From Halomonas cerina (GTDB taxonomy: Bacteria; Pseudomonadota; Gammaproteobacteria; Pseudomonadales; Halomonadaceae): a stretch of DNA of 64,000 nucleotides. The DNA is taken from assembly GCF_014192215.1 (NCBI RefSeq), contig NZ_JACHXP010000007.1, forward strand, positions 124,001 to 188,000. The letters are read 5' to 3'. The notes beneath the pieces were generated by a model. It saw only the letters and a program-made list of their open reading frames with translations. It had not been told where the DNA came from and made no database searches. Every line of letters starts with the position of its first letter. The first letter of the stretch is position 1. The position numbers and the translations under genes are program-made. Below, in pieces: positions 42,290 to 50,252 of this stretch.

Positions 42290-45200
42290 ACCACGCCACG
42301 CCACCGCCCCTGGACCCGATCCAGCTACCGCTGACCGGCAGCCGGCTGATCGAGGCCAGCGCCGGCACCGGCAAGACCTTCACCATCGCCTTGCTTTACG
42401 TGCGCCTGGTGCTGGGTCCCCGCGACGAAGCCGATGCCGAGAGCTTCCCCCGCGCCCTTACTCCCCCCGAGATCCTGGTGGTGACCTTCACCAACGCCGC
42501 CACCCGGGAGCTGCGCGACCGTATCCGCGCCCGGCTGGTGGAAGCCGCCGAGGCGTTTGGGAGGACGGAATCGGGGGAATCGGGGACAGACCCCCATTCC
42601 GAAGGCGAGACCGGTGACCTCTTCGCCGAATCGGGAATGGGGGTCTGTCCCCGATTCCCTCCCCCCAGCGGCGACCCGCTGCTCACCCTGCGCGACAGCT
42701 ATCCCCGCGAGCGCTGGCCGGCCTGCGCGCGGCGCCTGCAGCTGGCCGCCGAGTGGATGGACGAGGCGGCGGTCTCCACCATCCACGCCTGGTGCCACCG
42801 CATGCTGCGCGAGCACGCCTTCGAGAGCGGCAGCCTGTTCTCCCTGGAGATGAGCCTCGACCAGTCGAAGCTCGAGTTGGAGGTGGCCCGGGACTACTGG
42901 CGCAGCTTCTACTACGCCCTGGACGGCGAGGCCCTTTCAATGGTCACCCGTTACTGGCAGACCCCGGACGCGCTGGCCGAGGATATCCGCGACCTGCAGA
43001 AGGAGCGGGCCTACCTGCCCGACGTTCCGCCCCCTGCCGAGGCCCTGGCCACCCTGCAGGCCGAGCGCGCCCGGGTGCTGACCGAGCTCAAGGCCCCCTG
43101 GCCGGCCTGGTTGGACGAGCTGACCATACTCTTCGATGAAGGCCAGCAGACCAAGGCCTTCAACGCCAGCAAGCTGCGCCGGGATCACCGCAGCAACTGG
43201 CTGACGAAGATTCACGAGTGGGCGACCACCGACCTGACCTGGCCGGATCTGGACCGCAAGGCCACTGTCTGGCATCGCCTGACACCGGAAGGCATCGCCG
43301 AGATCTGGAAGGAGGCGCCTCCGACACACCCGGCCTTCACGGCGTTCCGAGACCTTCCCGCGGCCCTCGAGGCGCTCCCCGATGCCCATGCCGACCTGCT
43401 GACCCATGCCGTGCACTGGACGGCCGCGCGCCGCGAGCAGGTGCAGCAGCGCCGCGCCGAGCTCGGCCCCGACGACCTGCTCGAGCGGCTCGACCGCGCC
43501 TTCGAAGGCCCTTCCGGTGAGGGGCTGGCCGAGCGCATCCGCACCCAGTTCCCGGTGGCCCTGGTGGACGAGTTCCAGGACACCGACCCGGTGCAGTATC
43601 GGCTCTTCGACCGGGTCTACCACCTGAACGAGGCCGCTCCTTCACCAGGGCAGGACAGTGCGGTGCTGCTGATCGGCGATCCCAAGCAGGCGATCTATGC
43701 CTTTCGTGGTGCCGACATCCACACCTACCTGCAGGCACGGCGCGACACCGCGGGCCGTCACGTCACGCTTGACACCAACTTCCGCTCGGCGAGGGGCATG
43801 GTGGCAGCGGTCAACCGGCTGTTCCACCATGCCGAGGGCCATCCCGCCGGCCGCGGCGCCTTCCTGTTTCGCAGTGCCGACGGCGACAACCCGGTGCCCT
43901 TCATCGAGGTGAAGGCCAGGGGCAGGAAGGAGGCGCTGACCCGGGACGGTACTGCCCAGCCGGCCATGACGCTTTGGCACCTCTCCTACGGCGAGCCACT
44001 CGCCAAGGGGGTCTACCTGGACGAGATGGCTGCACGCTGCGCCAGTCACATGGCCGAGCTACTGATCGAAGGCCGCGAAGGCCGTACTGGGTTCACCGAG
44101 GGTGAGGGGGAGGAGCAGGCGTTCCGGGCGCTGGCGCCCTCGGATCTCGCCGTGCTGGTCAACAACGCCGGCGAGGCCAAGGCGATCCGCCGCGCGCTGG
44201 TCGCGCGCGGCATCAGAAGCGTCTACCTCTCCGACAAGGAGGGCGTCTTCGAAGCCCCGGCGGCCCTGGAGCTGGAGGTGTGGCTCGCCGCCTGCGCCGA
44301 GCCGGAGAGCGAGCGGCGCCTGCACGCGGCGCTGGCCACGCCGAGTCTGGGGCTCAGCCTGGCCGAACTCGATGCCCTGCAGCATGACGAGCTGGCCTGG
44401 GAGGCACGGGTACTGCAGTTTCGCGACTACCAGCGCCAGTGGCAGGGCCGCGGGGTGCTGCCCATGCTGCACCGCCTGCTCGCCGATTTCGCGGTTCCCA
44501 CCCGGCTGCTCAAGAGTACCCGCGGGGAACGCCACCTCACTGATTTACTGCATCTGGGTGAGCTACTGCAGCAGGCCTGTACCGAACTCGACGGCGAGCA
44601 CGCCCTGCTGCGCTACCTCGGCGAGGCCCGTGCCCAGCCTCCGGAACAGGCCGATACCCATCGCCTGCGTCTGGAGAGCGACGCCGACCTGGTGCAGGTC
44701 ATCACCATCCACAAGGCTAAGGGACTGGAGTACCCGCTGGTCTTTCTGCCCTTCATCTGCGCCTTCCGCGAGAAGCAGGCCAGCGACCTGCCGCTCACCT
44801 GGCACGACGCGGTTGGACGTCGTCACGTCAGCCTCACCCCGGACGAGACCGCCCTGGCCCAGGCCGACGACGAGCGTCTGGGGGAGGATTTGCGCAAGCT
44901 CTATGTGGCCCTGACCCGGGCACGCCACGCCACCTGGCTGGGCCTCGCCCCCCTCAAGGCCCTGGAGCGCAGCGCCATCGGCCAGCTGCTTACCGCCGGG
45001 GCACCGATCGCTCCGGGCGAGCTGGGTGAGGCCCTGGCGCCTCTCGCCGCGGACGACGATACCCTGGTGGTCAAGCCGGCCCCCGAGGCCGGTGATATCC
45101 GCGTGCCGGCCGAGGCGCATGGCGAGGCCCTGCGCGAAGCGCGCGTCCCGCGCCGCCGCGCCCGGGAGCACTGGTGGATCGCCAGCTACTCGGCGCTACG

Positions 45201-46236
45201 CTACTCGTCGGTGCCTCCCGGCAGCGGTCGCGCCGAGGCGCCGGACGGAGCCGAGGCACGGCGCGCCCATACCGAATCCACCACGGCGTTCCTTGCGGAG
45301 CCCGAGACGGCCCTATTGACCGAGCCCGAAACCGCGCTATTTACAGAGCCCGAAACCGTGCTATTTACAGAGCCCGAAACCGCTCTGGAGGCCACCGCCC
45401 GGGAAGTCAGCGACGAGCCCAGCGACCCTGCCCAGCAGCCCCTGGCCGTGACGCGTGAGGCCTCGCTGCACCGCTTCCCCCGCGGCCCGGCGGCCGGCAC
45501 CTTCCTGCATGGCCTGCTGGAGTGGGCCGGACGCGAAGGCTTCGCGCGACTGGCCGCCGAGCCCGAACGCCTCGACGACGCCTTGGCGCGGCGTGCCAAC
45601 CTGCGCGGTTGGCGCGAGCGTATCCCGGCGCTGCAGACCTGGCTGCGCGAACTGCTGGCAAGCGAGCTGCCGGTACCCGATGTCCCCGAGGGCCCGGTGG
45701 CACCGCTGCGCCTGGACCGCCTGGAGAGCGCTCACTGCCAGGTGGAGCTGGAGTTCTGGTTTGCCGCCCACCGGGTCGACACTCGCCGGCTGGATGCCCT
45801 GGTCAGCGCCCATACCCTGGGCGGTGCCGAGCGGCCCGCCCTGGAGCCGGAGCGGCTCAACGGCATGCTCAAGGGCTTCATCGACCTGGTGGTAGAGCAC
45901 GAGGGGCGCTTCTACGTGCTCGACTGGAAATCCAACCACCTAGGTCGCGACGACAGCGCCTACTCGGAGGCCGCCATGGCCGAGGCGGTGCGCGAGAAGC
46001 GCTACGATCTGCAGTACTGTCTGTACCTGCTGGCCCTGCACCGACTGCTCAAGGCACGCCTGCCGGACTATGATATCGACCGCCACCTGGGCGGGGTGCT
46101 CTACGTCTTCCTGCGCGGTCAGGGAGCCCCCTCCCGCGGGGTGCACCGCGAACGCCCGCCCCGTGCGCTGATCGAGCGGCTCGATGTCCTGTTCCGCGCC
46201 TCCACCGACACCACTGCTAGGGAGGCCGAGGCATGA
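42286..46236 (+). CDS. recB: Exodeoxyribonuclease V beta subunit (RecB)
   Basis: The 1316-residue protein has the helicase P-loop IEASAGTGKTFTIALLYVRL near residue 30, Walker B/II VDEFQDTDPVQYRLFDR, motif VITIHKAKGLEYPLVFLP and the C-terminal nuclease core GFIDLVVEHEGRFYVLDWKSNHLG with aspartate and lysine. It is the 3'-5' helicase and nuclease of RecBCD. Two foreign-looking in-frame features interrupt conserved sequence: a palindromic insert at 42561-42665 and a four-copy octapeptide repeat at 45292-45387 between helicase and nuclease. Start and stop overlap recC and recD by four bases each. Confidence 0.95.
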   Translation: MNHATPPPLDPIQLPLTGSRLIEASAGTGKTFTIALLYVRLVLGPRDEADAESFPRALTPPEILVVTFTNAATRELRDRIRARLVEAAEAFGRTESGESGTDPHSEGETGDLFAESGMGVCPRFPPPSGDPLLTLRDSYPRERWPACARRLQLAAEWMDEAAVSTIHAWCHRMLREHAFESGSLFSLEMSLDQSKLELEVARDYWRSFYYALDGEALSMVTRYWQTPDALAEDIRDLQKERAYLPDVPPPAEALATLQAERARVLTELKAPWPAWLDELTILFDEGQQTKAFNASKLRRDHRSNWLTKIHEWATTDLTWPDLDRKATVWHRLTPEGIAEIWKEAPPTHPAFTAFRDLPAALEALPDAHADLLTHAVHWTAARREQVQQRRAELGPDDLLERLDRAFEGPSGEGLAERIRTQFPVALVDEFQDTDPVQYRLFDRVYHLNEAAPSPGQDSAVLLIGDPKQAIYAFRGADIHTYLQARRDTAGRHVTLDTNFRSARGMVAAVNRLFHHAEGHPAGRGAFLFRSADGDNPVPFIEVKARGRKEALTRDGTAQPAMTLWHLSYGEPLAKGVYLDEMAARCASHMAELLIEGREGRTGFTEGEGEEQAFRALAPSDLAVLVNNAGEAKAIRRALVARGIRSVYLSDKEGVFEAPAALELEVWLAACAEPESERRLHAALATPSLGLSLAELDALQHDELAWEARVLQFRDYQRQWQGRGVLPMLHRLLADFAVPTRLLKSTRGERHLTDLLHLGELLQQACTELDGEHALLRYLGEARAQPPEQADTHRLRLESDADLVQVITIHKAKGLEYPLVFLPFICAFREKQASDLPLTWHDAVGRRHVSLTPDETALAQADDERLGEDLRKLYVALTRARHATWLGLAPLKALERSAIGQLLTAGAPIAPGELGEALAPLAADDDTLVVKPAPEAGDIRVPAEAHGEALREARVPRRRAREHWWIASYSALRYSSVPPGSGRAEAPDGAEARRAHTESTTAFLAEPETALLTEPETALFTEPETVLFTEPETALEATAREVSDEPSDPAQQPLAVTREASLHRFPRGPAAGTFLHGLLEWAGREGFARLAAEPERLDDALARRANLRGWRERIPALQTWLRELLASELPVPDVPEGPVAPLRLDRLESAHCQVELEFWFAAHRVDTRRLDALVSAHTLGGAERPALEPERLNGMLKGFIDLVVEHEGRFYVLDWKSNHLGRDDSAYSEAAMAEAVREKRYDLQYCLYLLALHRLLKARLPDYDIDRHLGGVLYVFLRGQGAPSRGVHRERPPRALIERLDVLFRASTDTTAREAEA
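42576..42658. repeat. Palindromic repeat inserted in frame in recB
   Basis: Two 25-base arms (42576-42600 and 42634-42658) are perfect reverse complements, starting GGAATCGGGGACAG and ending CTGTCCCCGATTCC, with a 33-base spacer. The element keeps the recB frame and encodes a glycine- and acid-rich stretch (ESGESGTDPHSEGE...). It lies after the conserved TRELRDRIRARLVEAAEAF helix and before LTLRDSYPRERWPACARR. GGGGACAGACCCC palindromes are, from memory, common REP-type repeats associated with RAYT transposases. Confidence 0.85.
45292..45387 (+). repeat. 24-bp tandem repeat, four copies, in the recB linker
   Basis: Four consecutive 24-base units encode LAEPETAL, LTEPETAL, FTEPETVL and FTEPETAL. 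Units 2-4 are nearly identical in DNA. They lie in the region between the RecB helicase core and nuclease domain, a flexible tether in known RecBCD. Copy number could vary by slippage. Confidence 0.9.
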
Positions 46237-48539
46237 CGCTGGACGACAATGCACCGAGTGAACATGGCCCGACCGAGCGCGGCCCGACCGAACGCGGCCC
46301 GATCGAACGCGGCCCGACCGAGCGGGCGCTCGACGACCCCTCGGCCCTCTTCGTGCTGCTGGATCGCTGGGTCGAGCGCGGCTGGCTGCGCGTCCTGGAC
46401 CACACCTTCGCCGCCTTCCTGGCCCGGGAGGTGCCCGATGCCCCGGCCCCGCTGCTGCTCGCCGCGGCGCTGGCCAGTCACCAGCTCGGCCGCGGCCATG
46501 TCTGCCTGGACCTCGAGCGCACCCTGGCCGAGCCGGACCTGGCCCTGTCGCTGCCGCCGGAGGGCGACAGCCTGGACGACCCACCGCCGCGGCCCAGCAC
46601 GTTGCTCGATACCCTCGCCCTCGCCGACTGGCAGGCCGCCCTCGCCCACCCCGCGCTGGTGGACGACGGCCCCGGCTGTACTCCCCTGGTGCTCGAGGGC
46701 CCCCGCCTCTATCTGCGCCGCTACTGGCACCACGAGCGCTCGATCCAGCAACACATCACCGCCAGACTGGGGCAGGCAGCCTCTGGAAGACCGGAACAGG
46801 CAGCCGGTGGGAGCGCACTTCAATGCGCGAATAGCGCCGACAGGCGCCCGGACCAAGTAATGAACATCGGTGCCCTCTCCCAGACTCTGAATGCGCTCTT
46901 CCCGGAAAGCGACCGCCTCGACTGGCAGAAGGCCGCCTGCGCCCTGGCCGCCCGCTCGCCCTTCGCGGTCATCACCGGCGGCCCCGGCACCGGCAAGACC
47001 ACCACCGTGGTGCGCCTGCTGGCCCTGCTGCAGACCCTGGCCCTGGGCGAGGGCCGTCGGCCGCTGCGCATCCGCCTGGCCGCCCCCACCGGCAAGGCCG
47101 CCGCCCGGCTCAACGAATCCATCGCCGGCCAGGTCAGCCGCCTGCCCTTCGACATACTGGCGGCCCTGTGGGAACCCGGCGAAGCCTCCCCGTGGGAGCG
47201 CAGCTTGCTGCGCGAAAATCCGGCCGCGGCACTCAAGCAAGCGGTTCCTACGGAAGTCAGCACGCTGCATCGCCTGCTCGGCGCACGTCCCGACACCCGC
47301 CACTTCCGCCATCATGCCCACTACCCCCTGCCGCTGGATGTGCTGGTGGTAGATGAGGCCTCCATGGTCGACGTGGAGATGATGGCGGCCCTGCTCGACG
47401 CCCTGCCGCCCCGCGCCCGGTTGGTGCTGCTGGGCGACAAGGACCAGCTCGCCTCGGTGGAGGCCGGCTCGATACTCGGCGACCTGTGTGCCCGGGCCGA
47501 GGGGGGTCACTACACCCGGACCATCGCCGACTGGCTCGCCCAAGCCACTGGCCAGGCGCTGCCGGCAGAGGTGACCGACCCGGATGGCCAGCCGCTCGAC
47601 CAGGCCATCGCCATGCTGCGCGTGAGCCACCGCTTCGATGCCGAGAGTGGCATTGGCCAGTTGGCCGGGGCGGTCAACCGCGACGTGCCGAGCGTCGAAA
47701 AGCGCCGCGAGATCCGCCGGGTGCTGGATCACGGTTACGCCGATCTCTCCCACCTCAAGCTGAAGGGTGATCAGGACCGCGGCCTGGAGCGGCTGGTGGT
47801 CTCGGGCCAGGCGCTGGGCTTCCCCGATGCCGGCCAGGGCCGCACCCTGCGCGGCCAGCCATTGCCGTCACCGGTGGGCTATCGCCACTATCTGGAGATG
47901 ATGCGGGAGCTGGCTCCATCGACCGGCCCGCAAGGCGAGGCCGGCCGCGAGGCGCTGGACGACTGGGCCCGGGCGGTGCTCGAGGCCCATGGCCGTTTCC
48001 AGCTGCTGTGCGCCCTGCGCCGCGGCCCCTGGGGCGTGGAGGGGCTCAACGAGCGCATCCGCGCCACCCTGGAGAAGGAGGGCCTGATCGATACCGCCGG
48101 CGGCCGACGACTCTGGTATCCCGGTCGGCCGGTGCTGGTGACCAAGAACGACTACGGCCTGGGGCTGATGAACGGCGATATCGGCATCACCCTGGCGCTG
48201 CCCCAGCCGTTTGGAACGGCCCGGCACGCCCCCGCGCTACGGGTGGCCTTCCCCGCGGGTGACGGCAGCGGCAAGATCAAATGGGTACTGCCCAGCCGCC
48301 TGCAGGCGGTGGAGACGGTCTTCGCGATGACGGTGCACAAGGCCCAGGGCTCGGAGTTCACCCACACCGCCCTGCTGCTGCCCGACGCCCCCAACCCCAT
48401 CCTCACCCGGGAGTTGGTCTACACCGGCATCACCCGCGCCCGCCACTGGCTCACCCTGGTCGAAACCGGCCGCGGCCAGTTGCTGGATGCGGTGGAGAGG
48501 CGGGTGATGCGGGTGAGTGGGTTGGGGAGATTGCAGTAG
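46233..48539 (+). CDS. recD: Exodeoxyribonuclease V alpha subunit (RecD)
   Basis: The 768-residue helicase has the P-loop VITGGPGTGKTTTVVRLLALL, Walker B LVVDEASMVDVEMM, the conserved STLHRLLGARPD block and the closing motif TVHKAQGSEFTHTALLLPD with NPILTRELVYTGITRAR. It is the fast 5'-3' motor of RecBCD. It overlaps recB by four bases. It is longer than Escherichia coli RecD because of three apparent additions: an N-terminal GPTER repeat, and two REP-like insertions at 46807 and 47192. Diverged copies of its last 30 codons recur at 58630 and 63361. Confidence 0.95.
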   Translation: MTLDDNAPSEHGPTERGPTERGPIERGPTERALDDPSALFVLLDRWVERGWLRVLDHTFAAFLAREVPDAPAPLLLAAALASHQLGRGHVCLDLERTLAEPDLALSLPPEGDSLDDPPPRPSTLLDTLALADWQAALAHPALVDDGPGCTPLVLEGPRLYLRRYWHHERSIQQHITARLGQAASGRPEQAAGGSALQCANSADRRPDQVMNIGALSQTLNALFPESDRLDWQKAACALAARSPFAVITGGPGTGKTTTVVRLLALLQTLALGEGRRPLRIRLAAPTGKAAARLNESIAGQVSRLPFDILAALWEPGEASPWERSLLRENPAAALKQAVPTEVSTLHRLLGARPDTRHFRHHAHYPLPLDVLVVDEASMVDVEMMAALLDALPPRARLVLLGDKDQLASVEAGSILGDLCARAEGGHYTRTIADWLAQATGQALPAEVTDPDGQPLDQAIAMLRVSHRFDAESGIGQLAGAVNRDVPSVEKRREIRRVLDHGYADLSHLKLKGDQDRGLERLVVSGQALGFPDAGQGRTLRGQPLPSPVGYRHYLEMMRELAPSTGPQGEAGREALDDWARAVLEAHGRFQLLCALRRGPWGVEGLNERIRATLEKEGLIDTAGGRRLWYPGRPVLVTKNDYGLGLMNGDIGITLALPQPFGTARHAPALRVAFPAGDGSGKIKWVLPSRLQAVETVFAMTVHKAQGSEFTHTALLLPDAPNPILTRELVYTGITRARHWLTLVETGRGQLLDAVERRVMRVSGLGRLQ
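46266..46325 (+). repeat. 15-bp tandem repeat, four copies, at the recD N-terminus
   Basis: Four 15-base units (46266, 46281, 46296, 46311) encode GPTER, GPTER, GPIER and GPTER near the N-terminus of RecD, before the conserved sequence begins. Multiples of three keep the frame, so copy-number change would be tolerated. Confidence 0.9.
46807..46850 (+). repeat. REP element inside recD (first)
   Basis: The stretch begins GTGGGAGCGC (46808), has a GCGCA-cttcaa-TGCGC hairpin (46813-46828) and a GCGCC/GGCGC pair (46834-46847). It codes for GGSALQCANSADRRPDQ within a segment absent from Escherichia coli RecD, between YLRRYWHHE and the LNALFPESDRLDWQKA region. The same start word marks the repeats at 60-115 and 47192. 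Confidence 0.75.
47192..47253 (+). repeat. REP element inside recD (second, two-ended)
   Basis: GTGGGAGCGCAGC at 47193 begins a 7-bp GCGCAGC/GCTGCGC hairpin (47198-47213), and the right end AAGCGGTTCCTACGG (47239-47253) is the inverted partner type of a REP pair. It encodes about 22 residues (WERSLLRENPAAALKQAVPT) just before the conserved STLHRLLG block, where Escherichia coli RecD is shorter. The frame is preserved. Confidence 0.75.
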
Positions 48540-48636
48540 ACGCTGCTACCGTCACGAATGGCGGTAATAGCCATCGCCCATGAAGGAATGTTCAGGGTAT
48601 CCGCGCGCGACGCGTGCCGCCAGAAGAGGGCTATTT

Positions 48637-48912
48637 ATGAGAAAGCAAAAAAAGATGCCTGAGTTCATGACGGAAGCAGAGGAGCGTGAATTCTGGGAGA
48701 CCCACGACTCATCGGACTACATGGACTGGAGCCAGGCAGAACCCGCTTCTTTTCCGAAACTGAAGCCATCCACTAAAACCATCTCGCTTCGTCTGCCTGA
48801 AACACTGCTCGACCGGATCAAGATCGAGGCCAACAAGCGAGATATGCCTTACCAGTCCCTGATCAAGGCCTGGCTTGCAGATGATGTCAACGACAGCCGC
48901 CGGTCCGGATAA
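48637..48912 (+). CDS. CopG/BrnA-type antitoxin without visible toxin
   Basis: The 91-residue protein carries the CopG-antitoxin pattern: FWETHDSSDYMDWSQAE followed by a ribbon-helix-helix TISLRLPETLLDRIKIEANKRDMPYQSLIKAWL. Such proteins bind DNA as dimers and neutralise a BrnT-like or related toxin usually encoded immediately upstream. Here the upstream neighbour is recD, and no small toxin frame is found between 48540 and 48636. I start at 48637 (MRKQKKMPEF), preceded by AGAGGG. It may be an orphan or act as a solitary anti-toxin. Confidence 0.75.
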   Translation: MRKQKKMPEFMTEAEEREFWETHDSSDYMDWSQAEPASFPKLKPSTKTISLRLPETLLDRIKIEANKRDMPYQSLIKAWLADDVNDSRRSG

Positions 48913-48963
48913 AGTGTTAATGCGACAGCCACATTGCGACACCGTCGCCTCTCTACGAAAGAG

Positions 48964-48999
48964 CGATGTCGGCTTTCGGCCAGAAGCGGCCATTGAAAG
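48964..48999 (-). repeat. Island repeat, copy A
   Basis: On the minus strand this copy reads TCAATGGCCGCTTCTGGCCG followed by AAAGCCGACAT. It shares the pattern TCAATG-n-CCGC-n-T-n-TGGCCG-n-A-n-GCCGA with copy B (52521-52483) and more loosely with copies D and C. It lies about 90 bases beyond the 3' end of the HEPN gene. Confidence 0.6.
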
Positions 49000-49008
49000 T
49001 TTTCTTAT

Positions 49009-49097
49009 ATATAACGACTCAGCTCAGGCGACCGCTACCAAAGAACGACGACAGGAGCGACGCGGTAGCGCGTTCGACCTGAAGCGCAGTGTTAGGT
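49009..49097 (-). other. attC-like imperfect palindrome at the 3' end of the HEPN gene
   Basis: On the minus strand ACCTAAC (49097-49091) fits the integron R'' box RYYYAAC and includes the TAA stop of the HEPN gene, a common arrangement in gene cassettes. An internal stem CGCTACC/GGTAGCG (49033-49039 and 49064-49070) and a CAGG/CCTG pair (49025-49028 and 49078-49081) give imperfect dyad symmetry. The far end GTTATAT (49015-49009) deviates from GTTRRRY at one base. No integrase is in the window. Confidence 0.35.
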
Positions 49098-49826
49098 CTT
49101 ATATGCATTCTTTACTTCCTTGGGAAAATCAACCAGCTGTTCTAAGGTATAAAATATATCCGGGTGTATTGAGTGCGTAGGATTCTGACTACTCATCCTG
49201 AACCGAAAATTTTTAATTTTGTGCTTTTTGACCTTGCCGAAAAAGAAGTTTTTCCAGACAAGGTCTTCGTATGATGGAAGACCTTTGGAGATAACTTTCT
49301 CCAAATACCCATTGAATATTTTGTATTTATGCCGGTTGGCCTCGTAGTATGGGTTGGTTGCTTTTTTCTTGTTTGATTCAAACAGATCCACCTCAACACC
49401 ATCATGCGTTACTACTTGACGCATAAAAAAACAATACCTTCGAACGCACCATACTGCTTTGTCTAATGTTATAAGAGAATCTTCTCTAAGATGTGTTGGG
49501 TGGCTTAGATATCTATCTGGACCAAATCTGGAAATGTATTCAATGAAACTCTCAACATCAGAAGATGGAAGCGCGAACTCTAAATCTTCTATATCTTGCA
49601 CTCTCACTAGAGCTTTATCTAGATTATGACCAAGACCTCTGGCGGAAACACGGTTATATATAAGTATTGCTTTAAGGTACTTCTCCAGCGCTTGAAGGGA
49701 ACACCATCTAAACTGATGATCAAACTCCTTTCGATATGCAATTCTGGCCATAATGTAGTCTTGGTCGGCTAAATCACGGAATGAACGATTAGCAAAGTCG
49801 TTTATGTATGGTGTGTCTTCATCCAT
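49092..49826 (-). CDS. HEPN-domain protein
   Basis: The 244-residue protein begins with a HEPN-like helical domain (DLADQDYIMARIAYRKEFDHQF, then WCSLQALEKYLKAILIYNRV; residues about 15-115). HEPN proteins are often RNases or partners in toxin-antitoxin and defence systems; an R-x3-H motif (RGLGH) is present but shorter than the usual R-x4-6-H, so activity is uncertain. The C-terminal half (SNKKKATNPYYEANRHKYKIF...) is lysine-rich and unfamiliar. Its AT content is far above that of the flanking genes. It has no nucleotidyltransferase partner beside it. Confidence 0.6.
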   Translation of the reverse strand: MDEDTPYINDFANRSFRDLADQDYIMARIAYRKEFDHQFRWCSLQALEKYLKAILIYNRVSARGLGHNLDKALVRVQDIEDLEFALPSSDVESFIEYISRFGPDRYLSHPTHLREDSLITLDKAVWCVRRYCFFMRQVVTHDGVEVDLFESNKKKATNPYYEANRHKYKIFNGYLEKVISKGLPSYEDLVWKNFFFGKVKKHKIKNFRFRMSSQNPTHSIHPDIFYTLEQLVDFPKEVKNAYKT

Positions 49827-50252
49827 TGCTCACCACCTCGTAGCGCTAATAGGTATAGGTGGCCAGTGTGTTTATTGACTTGAGCGCCGGCACGTTCATT
49901 CACGCTATACCGAGTGCCGCCCAAATCCAACCGACCAAAAAATTAAGTATAGATCGACAGTATGACATTAACAACTTCGCCTGCTGCATAACACGGATTG
50001 AGGTGGCCGCGGACTTTTCTGGCCTGGCCGATTTGGATCATCAGTTTCCGCACCTAGTCCAACGGCATAGTCTGAGGTTCGGCATGCGGCCAGGAGCAGA
50101 CGTTGAGAACATTCTAATGTCTGTATTCATGAACCATTGTTGTCCATGCAGTGAAAAGCTTATCCTTTGGGATCATTTTCCATATTCCTGATTAAAAAAC
50201 CTCTTTATTAACGATGGAATTAAATGTTCCCCAGCAAACTCTAAAACATGTA
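49827..50252. other. Gap of 426 bases without a convincing gene
   Basis: This AT-rich stretch between the HEPN and Shedu-like genes contains a 110-codon plus-strand open frame (49859-50191), but it starts at a GTG without a ribosome binding site and resembles no family. Around 49996-50036 there is a weak likeness to the island repeat (GGACTTTTCTGGCC...GGCCGATTTGG). I see nothing else. Confidence 0.4.

Noticed and set aside
49859..50191. Plus-strand frame of 110 codons between the HEPN and Shedu-like genes
   Set aside because: GTG start without ribosome binding site, no recognisable domain, and opposite orientation to all neighbours.
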